Shown here piece by piece: positions 57,897 through 64,000 of a DNA stretch of 64,000 nt. Every line of letters begins with the position of its first letter. Positions within the stretch are counted from its first letter, which is position 1. Below the pieces are notes generated by a model, which had not been told where the DNA came from, made no database searches, and saw only the letters and a list, made by a program, of their open reading frames with translations. This DNA comes from Thermaurantiacus tibetensis (GTDB taxonomy: Bacteria > Pseudomonadota > Alphaproteobacteria > Sphingomonadales > Sphingomonadaceae). The stretch lies in assembly GCF_015354055.1 (NCBI RefSeq), contig NZ_JACHTM010000004.1, positions 186,001-250,000 of the forward strand. The letters are read 5' to 3'. Both the position numbers and the translations under genes were made by a program.

Positions 57897-59800
57897 TGCG
57901 GGGCCCGCTGGCACGAAGCGCGCAGGCGCTGCCGCTGGCGATCGCCGGTTTCCTTCTGCCATTGATGGCCGTGAGCAAATTGGGGTCGCTCAGCCACTAT
58001 CTGAGGCCATTCGAAATTCTCGAGGCCTACGGTACAAGCGTGCTTCTCCATCTCCCAATCTTGTTCGTAACCGCTCTACTCGGGCTTTTTGCGGCGCTCC
58101 TCGCCGAGGCGCTGCCCAGACGGGCCCGAGCTGCAGTGGTTGAACGGCTGCCTGTCGTCCTGCTTTCGGCTGGGTTCGGCCTTGCCGTCTTCATGGGGGC
58201 CCGACCCCTGCTTGACCCCCGAGGTCTTGTCGGTACCTTCTCTCCGGCGCTCCTGGCCGGCCTTGCGATTGGGGCGGGCGCAACGCTCGGAGCACTGTGG
58301 CCCCGTGCGGCAGCAGGTGCCGTTCTCCCGGCAGGACTTCTGACCGGCGCCGGCGCCGTGTCCGCGCTGGTTGCAGTCCTCATGGCGGTGCGGGCCCCGG
58401 GACAGGTTCCACCGGCGCCGGCTCGATCGTCTGACCGACCGGACATCCTTCTGATTACCTTAGACTCGCTGGCGAACGCGCATCTCTCAGCCATTGGACA
58501 TCGACGGCCGACTACGCCGACGATTGACCGGCTAGCGGCAGCGGGAACTTTTTTTACCCACACGGTAGCCTCCTCAAACTATACGACGCCCACGCTCGCG
58601 ACGCTGATGACGGGCCTTCACCCTTGGCGGCACAAGGCGCTTCAACTGAAGTCGCAGCCGGTATCTGACGCGGTCGCTGGAGGTCTGCCCGCCCGGTTGC
58701 ACGCCGGGGGCTACGTGCTGCGCGCGGTCTCGACCAACCCCTATGGTGGTCCGCATAAAAACGGGTTTGGGCCTTGGTTCGAGACAGTGGCCGCTGATCG
58801 TCTGCGCTGGCTTACAGGTTGCTCCGATTGGCTGAGCCGCTACCTGCCGCGTGCCTGCGCGGCCACCGAGATTGGCGTAATCGACCCGCTCGCTGCGCGG
58901 ATCAATCTGCTCCTCGATTGGTTAGGCGCATGGGAACCGGGCCGGCACCTCGATCCCCGTCTCGCATTCACCGCGGCAGCCCAGCTGTGGGTGAAGCCGA
59001 CCGGCGGGCGGCCGAAGTTTTTGTGGGTGCACGTGGTACCGCCGCACGACCCCTATGTAGCGCCCGCCCCCTTCCTCGGCAGGTTCGACGGTTCGCCCGG
59101 AGCCCGCACCATCCCAGACAGCCGTCCGCTCTTCCACTTCTCCTTCAGCGCGGAGGGGCCAGCGCGGCAGCAGCTGCTTGAGGCACGCTACGATGAATCG
59201 ATCGCTGCGACGGATGCCGACCTAGCCGCCTTCGTGGAGACGCTGGAGCGTGACGGCCAGTTAAGCAATGCCGTTGTCATACTGTCCTCCGACCACGGCG
59301 AGAGTTTTTCACACGATTACGGCGGTCACGGCGGCCCTATGCTGCACGAACCGCTGATCCGCATCCCGCTCATCTTTGCCGGGCTCGGGATTCCCGTTGG
59401 GAATCGGATCTCAACTCCAGTAGAACAGGCGGATGTTCCAGCGACCATTATCGCGCTCGCGGGCCTCAACGTCCCGTCCGAGTGGGACGGACGCTCCCTT
59501 CTGACGCTGATCCGGGCGGGTGGGGGAGCGTGGAAGCCTACCCTTTCAATGAATCTTGAGTCCTCCTCTCGCTTCGGCACTCCTATCGCTGGTTCCGTGG
59601 CCCGCACCGAGGGGCGGTGGAAGCTCGTCCACTACTGGGGGCTTCCAAACAAACCAGGCGTACGCGACCTGAGGACGAGCTTGTTCGATTTAGAAACCGA
59701 CCCCGGGGAGAGAGCAGATCTCTCAGCCGCCAATCCCGCGCGCGCCGCGGGCATGCGGGCTCGGATCGAACAGGCGTTGGCCGCAGCCTGGCCCAATTGA
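57893..59800 (+). CDS. Sulfatase-fold membrane enzyme with threonine at the nucleophile position
   Basis: A 635-residue protein: five N-terminal membrane segments (residues about 12-165) and a periplasmic alkaline-phosphatase-superfamily domain. Metal sites are DILLITLDSL (Asp about 191) and LSSDHGES (Asp-His about 467-468), with HGGPMLHEPLIRIP as the second His. Where sulfatases have CxPxR, this has YTTPTLATLMTG, with Thr about 231 as the probable nucleophile. That resembles phosphoethanolamine or phosphoglycerol transferases such as EptA or LtaS, so it may transfer a phospho-group to glycan or lipid rather than hydrolyse sulfate. ATG 57893 and 57896 are both possible starts. Confidence 0.88.
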   Translation: MMRGPLARSAQALPLAIAGFLLPLMAVSKLGSLSHYLRPFEILEAYGTSVLLHLPILFVTALLGLFAALLAEALPRRARAAVVERLPVVLLSAGFGLAVFMGARPLLDPRGLVGTFSPALLAGLAIGAGATLGALWPRAAAGAVLPAGLLTGAGAVSALVAVLMAVRAPGQVPPAPARSSDRPDILLITLDSLANAHLSAIGHRRPTTPTIDRLAAAGTFFTHTVASSNYTTPTLATLMTGLHPWRHKALQLKSQPVSDAVAGGLPARLHAGGYVLRAVSTNPYGGPHKNGFGPWFETVAADRLRWLTGCSDWLSRYLPRACAATEIGVIDPLAARINLLLDWLGAWEPGRHLDPRLAFTAAAQLWVKPTGGRPKFLWVHVVPPHDPYVAPAPFLGRFDGSPGARTIPDSRPLFHFSFSAEGPARQQLLEARYDESIAATDADLAAFVETLERDGQLSNAVVILSSDHGESFSHDYGGHGGPMLHEPLIRIPLIFAGLGIPVGNRISTPVEQADVPATIIALAGLNVPSEWDGRSLLTLIRAGGGAWKPTLSMNLESSSRFGTPIAGSVARTEGRWKLVHYWGLPNKPGVRDLRTSLFDLETDPGERADLSAANPARAAGMRARIEQALAAAWPN

Positions 59801-59833
59801 GAAAGAGGGGGGCACCTCCTGCGCCCGTTCTTT

Positions 59834-59841
59834 GGGGGGGG
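59834..59841 (+). repeat. G8 homopolymer directly before the sulfotransferase start
   Basis: Eight consecutive G residues end one base before ATG 59842 and also form its purine-rich ribosome-binding stretch. A shorter G6 run lies 25 bp upstream. Such runs can slip during replication, which would change start spacing here rather than the reading frame. Confidence 0.6.
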
Positions 59842-60828
59842 ATGGCGCTGCGGCGCTGGCTGCTGGCGGGCGGGCGGCCGGAGCGGCGTTCGCCGCTCCT
59901 GTCAGCCTCGCGCGCGCTGGCCTTCGAAGCCGCGCGGAAGCTACAGCATCACCTCCCGGCAGTCCCGATGCCGGAACTTCCGCCGCTGTTCTTGCTTGGT
60001 TTATGGCGCTCGGGAACGACTCTTCTGCACGGTCTACTCGGAGCACTTCCCACCTTCGTCACACCTCGCGGGTGGCAGTGCTTCCGGCCAGCGACGCTTC
60101 GGCTAACCCCGCCGCCACGCCATGGTATGTCTGTTCCGCGTCCGATGGACGGCGGGAGGATCGAAACCATGGGACCACAGGAGGATGAGTTCGCGCTCCT
60201 GCTCCTTGGGGAGCAAAGCCTCTATCGCGGGTTTCTTGATCCGCGCAGGCTATCCGAGCTTACACCGCTGCTCTTCGGCGCGGATGACACCAGCTTCGGT
60301 CGGCCGCTTTCTGCCTTCATCGCAGCCGTTGCAGCCGGCGCTCCAGCACGGCCGCTTCTTAAATCCCCGAACCATCTTTTTCGAGCTGCAGCGCTATCCA
60401 CGATCTTTCCTGGGCATCTTTCGATCGTGACAGTCCGAGATCCGGCAGAGACCTACTGGTCGACGCTGCGGATGTGGAGCACTATGACGAGATACCACGG
60501 CCTGTGGGTGGCGCCGGAGCATGAGATCTCCAGGTTCGTCGTTCGCGCACTCTCTGCCGGAGCCAACCATCTCGTCGAGCTGTGTGGAACCCGACCGGTT
60601 GCTGTCATTCGCTTCGAGGCGCTCATCCGAGACCCTGTGACCGTCGTGCTGCGGACCCTTAGTTTGCTCGGGATTGCTCACGGACCGGACGCCGCGCCGC
60701 GACTTCGGGCAGCCGCTGCGCGGCTTCGCGTTGTCCCTCGAACAGAACCACGTCCCGTGCCACCAGAAGCCGAGGCGGCCTGCGCCCAGCTGGCCGAGGC
60801 CCAGCAGGTCCTGCTCGCCGGACATTGA
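59842..60828 (+). CDS. PAPS-dependent sulfotransferase
   Basis: A 328-residue sulfotransferase (Sulfotransfer_3-like). The PAPS 5'-phosphosulfate loop is FLLGLWRSGTTLLHGLLG (residues about 50-67), and the 3'-phosphate site is LLKSPNHLFRAAAL followed by IVTVRDPAETYWST. The acceptor is unknown; a cell-surface glycan or lipid is the likeliest from its neighbours. ATG 59842 was chosen. An in-frame TTG at 59797 overlapping the previous stop would add 15 residues. It follows the sulfatase-fold gene and is convergent with a glycosyltransferase. Confidence 0.88.
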   Translation: MALRRWLLAGGRPERRSPLLSASRALAFEAARKLQHHLPAVPMPELPPLFLLGLWRSGTTLLHGLLGALPTFVTPRGWQCFRPATLRLTPPPRHGMSVPRPMDGGRIETMGPQEDEFALLLLGEQSLYRGFLDPRRLSELTPLLFGADDTSFGRPLSAFIAAVAAGAPARPLLKSPNHLFRAAALSTIFPGHLSIVTVRDPAETYWSTLRMWSTMTRYHGLWVAPEHEISRFVVRALSAGANHLVELCGTRPVAVIRFEALIRDPVTVVLRTLSLLGIAHGPDAAPRLRAAAARLRVVPRTEPRPVPPEAEAACAQLAEAQQVLLAGH

Positions 60829-60863
60829 GAGCTGGCGCGAAAGGCCACACCGGACGCCCTACC

Positions 60864-61988
60864 TTAGCGGGGACCTAGAAGGCCAAAGACATCAAGATAG
60901 GCTCTGGAGACTGTCTGCCAGCGGTAGCGAGCTCGAAGCCGTGCAAGGGCCTCAGGGGAAATCCGGCCGGATTCTGGCTGCCGCATCAGTGTGGCCAGTG
61001 ATGCTGCATCTGAAAAGTAGGCACCCTCCCCCTCCAGGGTTGCGCGGTTGAAAGGGCAGTCGAAGGCCAAGATCCGATCGACGTGGAAAAGCGCCTCGAC
61101 AAGGGAGGGATTTGTCCCGCCGACACTGTGGCCGTGGACATAGGCAGAGGCTCCCGCGCGCAGCCGGCCAAGGCGATCTGGATCATAGACGGGTGGGTGG
61201 AGCATAATACCCTGGGTTCCACCATAGCGCGCGGCAAGCGCCCGAGCATAGGAATTGCCCTTCCACGTGCCGACGAAAAGAAGCGGTGCCCCCGCAGCCT
61301 CCGCCGCCTTCAGAATAAGGTCCGCTTTGTTCTCTGGCTCCACCCGCTGAATTACAAGGAAGGGGCCGGCAGGATCACGTCCTGCGCTCTCCGGAAGGCG
61401 GATGTGATCCCCTCCGTAGGCTATCATTCGAGGGATCTTGCCATAGGTAGAGTATACGATCGGGACCAGCGCATCATTATCGGCCACGACGACATCGGAC
61501 GCACGGACGGCCAATTGCTCGAGCGCCTTCAGCAGAATCCGCACAGCACGGGAGAACTTGTCGCGGCGCCACTCCAGCCCGTCGATGTTTGTGACTATTG
61601 TAAGGCCGGGCCGAAGGCGACGCAGAAACGGAAGAATCCAAGCCCCGGAGGTGCCAAGAACGAGCAGCCGCCGGTGGCCGTCGCGCATAACGGCTGTTGC
61701 AGCCTGGAGTGCATCGTGAACTAAGCTTTGTGCTCCTTGGGCCCGCAGAGGCAGCCAGACGCGCTCGTGGCCCTCAAACGGGCCAGCTCGCTCGACTGGC
61801 GAGAAGGCGGAACGCTGGCCGTAGAAGGTAAGCCGGGCAACGTTAGGAGGGATGTTGCGGGCAAGCTGCTCTGCAAGCGTCTCGAAGCCGCCGTAGCGGG
61901 CAGGCACCCCCCAGCAACCAACAACAGCTATCCGCGGGACTGACACATCCACCCCGCCTGCCAGCCCGCACTCTTTCCCGGAGGGCAC
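60864..61988 (-). CDS. DUF1972-type glycosyltransferase
   Basis: A 374-residue GT4-like glycosyltransferase with the DUF1972 N-terminus typical of rhamnosyltransferases: RIAVVGCWGVPARYGGFETL, then LLVLGTSGAWILPFLRR and TIVTNIDGLEWRRDKFS. The C-terminal nucleotide-sugar domain has FLVIQRVEPENKADLILKA and AYVHGHSVGGTNPSLVEAL with the catalytic Glu. It probably adds a deoxyhexose to a surface polysaccharide; the donor is inference. ATG 61988 overlaps the end of the oxygenase gene closely; internal GTG codons at 61952 and 61946 are alternatives. Confidence 0.88.
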   Translation of the reverse strand: MPSGKECGLAGGVDVSVPRIAVVGCWGVPARYGGFETLAEQLARNIPPNVARLTFYGQRSAFSPVERAGPFEGHERVWLPLRAQGAQSLVHDALQAATAVMRDGHRRLLVLGTSGAWILPFLRRLRPGLTIVTNIDGLEWRRDKFSRAVRILLKALEQLAVRASDVVVADNDALVPIVYSTYGKIPRMIAYGGDHIRLPESAGRDPAGPFLVIQRVEPENKADLILKAAEAAGAPLLFVGTWKGNSYARALAARYGGTQGIMLHPPVYDPDRLGRLRAGASAYVHGHSVGGTNPSLVEALFHVDRILAFDCPFNRATLEGEGAYFSDAASLATLMRQPESGRISPEALARLRARYRWQTVSRAYLDVFGLLGPR

Positions 61989-61989
61989 T

Positions 61990-62829
61990 TCAGCGGTTCC
62001 GAGCGCTCCCGATCCCGAACAGACGGTTCTTCCAGCGGACTAGTGGAAGGACGAAAGGAGCGACCACGCTACGCAAACGGCTCCCGTCCGGCTTCCAAGC
62101 GGTGGATCTAGGGCGAATGGCCTGCCCCGGAACCATCAGCGAGTAGCCGTACGCGGCGATACTGCAGCGAAAGCGGCCTTGCGGAAATGTAATCGCATCG
62201 TAGCCGTGGAGCGTGTGATCCTTTGTCAGCATAATGACACAGCGATTAAAAAGTGGCGCAATCTCAGCTTGTTCGCCGGTTACAGAGTGTCGAAGCTTCA
62301 AGGAGCCGCCCCATTCTGGCTCCCAGCCGGGATTGAGGTAGAGGAGGATATTCACTTCCCGCACCCATTCCGAGTTCAGGGGGTGAACATTAAAGTCGGC
62401 GTGCATGTCGAGGAAGCTGCCTGGCCCGCCAATGTGAAGGCCACCGCCGAGGAAGTCAGGATCGAGAAAAAGATCAATACCGGTAACAGCTCTGAGCCAT
62501 GTACGGAACCTGTCTGAAAGCAGCTCTTCGCGTAGCTGCTGCGTTAGGGGGCTAAGCGCGGCGAACTGGTTTTTCTCGTACTTCTCGCGTGCAAATATGT
62601 AATCCCGGCTGCGTTTGAGCTGGGACAGGTTGGGGAAGGTCTGCAGGATCGCTAGGAGCTTGTCTGGATCGCCAAATTCGTCAATGATCACGTGTTCGAA
62701 CGGCTTGGCGGCGCGCCAAGCCTGCGCCAGCAGGGCCGAGTCTCGCTCGAGACGAGAAAAGTGAATAATGGAAGACGCCATGGCGCCTGGGGCGACTGAA
62801 TGGATGGACTCGCGTGCCAGGTCGTTCAT
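61990..62829 (-). CDS. 2-oxoglutarate/Fe(II) oxygenase (prolyl-4-hydroxylase-like)
   Basis: A 279-residue dioxygenase. The Fe ligands are in GSFLDMHADFNVHP (His143, Asp145) and DHTLHGYDAI (His208), and the 2-oxoglutarate Arg is in GRFRCSIAAYGY. YGY and the jelly-roll strand VREVNILLYLNPGWE match the 2OG-FeII_Oxy_3 group often found with glycan genes. The target could be a sugar, a lipid or a protein side chain; I cannot tell. It lies just upstream of the DUF1972 gene on the same strand and is divergent from the last gene. Confidence 0.88.
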   Translation of the reverse strand: MNDLARESIHSVAPGAMASSIIHFSRLERDSALLAQAWRAAKPFEHVIIDEFGDPDKLLAILQTFPNLSQLKRSRDYIFAREKYEKNQFAALSPLTQQLREELLSDRFRTWLRAVTGIDLFLDPDFLGGGLHIGGPGSFLDMHADFNVHPLNSEWVREVNILLYLNPGWEPEWGGSLKLRHSVTGEQAEIAPLFNRCVIMLTKDHTLHGYDAITFPQGRFRCSIAAYGYSLMVPGQAIRPRSTAWKPDGSRLRSVVAPFVLPLVRWKNRLFGIGSARNR

Positions 62830-62944
62830 ACGACCCCCTATCGCAGCTGGAGCGGGCTAACACAAGCTGCTTCCAGAGCTCCCGACTTGCCGTTGGACAG
62901 CACCCAGTCTACCACGAGCAGCATCTCAGGGGTCGTGACTTCCA

Positions 62945-64000
62945 TTGCGAATCCTCTTTCTCCACGCCTTCGACGCCAAGGCCGGGGCGCAGCGTATGGC
63001 TGCGCTGACGATTGCATGCCTCCGAGCTGCGGGACTCGCACCCGAAGTTTCGGTCGGCTTCGGCGCGCGGGGCTTCCTCAGCGAAAAAGCCGGGGTAGCG
63101 CCCTTCCTGGCGATCGAGAGCCCGCGGCTGCGCCGGCTCCTGTACCCGGTCTGGCTCGCGGTTGCAGCGCTGCGCTGCCTTGCTGCCGTTGCGAGGGGCA
63201 CCCTCATCTTCGTTAATGCCGTCTACGCGCTACCGGCGGCTCTGCCAGCGCTGATGCTCCGGCCGGGGCGCATTTTCATCCACGTTCACGAGCTTGAGAT
63301 GCCGGGCCTCTTCCGCAGCCTGCTTCTCTTCGCCCGGGCACGGGGCGCGCGGGTAATCGCCGTCTCGGCTACCCACGCCGCCGAGCTTGGCTGCGCAACC
63401 GACGTGCTCATGAACGCAGTTGACGCTGGCGCACCACCTCCGCCGCCGACACGGCGGAGTCGACTAGTTTTCGTAGGAGACAACCGGCCCTCCAAGGGTT
63501 TTGGACTCTTCGTAGCGATCGCTGAGGCTGGTGTTCCTTGGTCGCCTCGTGCCGTGCTTGGCGGCTGCCCTAAGGCGCACGACCCCAAGCTCCTCGCACG
63601 CGCCAGAGCGGCCGGCATCGAGCTATGCTTTGGCCTTTCTGACCCTGCCCAGATGCTTGCTGATGCTGCACTCCTCCTTCAGCTTACCGATCCGGCACAA
63701 GTGACGGAGACTTTCTCGCTGACCGCCGCGGAGGCAGTCTGGCATCTCGTGCCGGTGGGCGCTGCCGGCTCAGCGGCAATCGCGGAGGTGGCTGGGCCAG
63801 CACTCGCCTTCAGCCTCAACACCCGGGATCCCGGAGAGTTTGCGAACGCGATCCGGGCTCTCGCGAGCGACCAAGGACGTTACGCCGAGCTCGTCTCGGG
63901 ATGCGAGCACGTCCGCTCGGCTCTGGCACGCGAGCGCTACTGCCAAGAGCTCCTGACTCTTCTGACATCTAACGGGCCGCTGCCACCGAAGACGTGTGAC
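62945..64000 (+). CDS. Glycosyltransferase (GT4-like), TTG start, runs off the window
   Basis: An open frame from TTG 62945 to the last base (352 codons, no stop). The N-terminus RILFLHAFDAKAGAQRMAAL is the typical GT4 start, where GAQR replaces the usual GG-x-R loop. FIHVHELEMPGLFRSL and VIAVSATHAAELG are acceptor-domain features. LVFVGDNRPSKGFGLFVAI starts the donor domain, and ETFSLTAAEAVWHLVPVG contains the catalytic Glu. A stop two codons before the TTG rules out a longer start, and the only later ATG (62996) would cut the conserved N-terminal strand. It belongs to the glycan block. Confidence 0.85.
   Translation, partial: MRILFLHAFDAKAGAQRMAALTIACLRAAGLAPEVSVGFGARGFLSEKAGVAPFLAIESPRLRRLLYPVWLAVAALRCLAAVARGTLIFVNAVYALPAALPALMLRPGRIFIHVHELEMPGLFRSLLLFARARGARVIAVSATHAAELGCATDVLMNAVDAGAPPPPPTRRSRLVFVGDNRPSKGFGLFVAIAEAGVPWSPRAVLGGCPKAHDPKLLARARAAGIELCFGLSDPAQMLADAALLLQLTDPAQVTETFSLTAAEAVWHLVPVGAAGSAAIAEVAGPALAFSLNTRDPGEFANAIRALASDQGRYAELVSGCEHVRSALARERYCQELLTLLTSNGPLPPKTCD

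Overview
The window is a GC-rich chromosomal segment of an alphaproteobacterium. The evidence is gene content: a GapR/DUF2312 protein, a DUF1244 protein, the trpF-trpB-trpA-accD-folC order, an Rrf2-led suf operon, a two-domain cold-shock protein and a short-chain-fatty-acyl-type regulator beside the glyoxylate-shunt genes. A Rhodospirillales/Acetobacteraceae-like host is my inference, not something the sequence proves. Genes are tightly packed, with many 4-base ATGA/GTGA stop-start overlaps and many GTG/TTG starts.

Region by region: 0-6.2 kb carries tamA and tamB (outer-membrane assembly), a cyclophilin, a META-domain lipoprotein, mscL, and a lemA/TPM/TPM trio. 6.3-9.7 kb has an unassigned secreted 524-residue protein behind a strong promoter, then marC, folD and yggT. 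9.7-13.8 kb holds recF-gyrB and a small secreted protein. 13.8-20.8 kb is one leftward operon: cinA-like, lapA-like, pyrF, trpF, trpB, trpA, accD, folC and perhaps a 60-codon ORF. The trpF start appears to be CTG. 20.9-27 kb has map, radC, pyk, DUF1244, a small membrane protein, a cold-shock protein and a cation-diffusion transporter.

27.1-33.2 kb is the Fe-S assembly operon: Rrf2 regulator, sufB, sufC, sufD, sufS, sufT, sufA, with a recognisable promoter and a 14-bp palindrome just downstream of it. 33.4-36.8 kb has a photolyase-like protein whose domains look permuted, an N-formylglutamate amidohydrolase and a flavin monooxygenase. An inverted pair of REP-like hairpins and a Phd/PIN toxin-antitoxin pair follow. 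37.8-45.8 kb is metabolic and accessory: MATE pump, GapR, GST, a 16-bp tandem repeat, 2Fe-2S and FAD subunits of a molybdenum hydroxylase with no catalytic subunit next to them, YbjQ, an acyl-CoA dehydrogenase, a D-threonine aldolase-like enzyme, a threonine dehydratase and tRNA-Gln.

45.8-49.9 kb is a polysaccharide export unit: a small membrane protein, a 900-residue multi-SLBB protein and a MraY/WecA-type sugar-phosphate transferase. 50-53 kb has ilvE/marR (divergent) and proC with a TetR/COQ9-like protein. 53.1-57.6 kb is the glyoxylate shunt: aceA, its divergent regulator and malate synthase. From about 57.6 kb to the end the base composition is visibly less GC-biased and the genes are for glycan decoration: a small YIDP membrane protein, a sulfatase-fold enzyme with Thr in place of the usual Cys, a sulfotransferase, a DUF1972-type glycosyltransferase, a 2OG-Fe(II) oxygenase and a TTG-start glycosyltransferase running off the edge. 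This block looks horizontally acquired and is the best candidate for little-described biology here.
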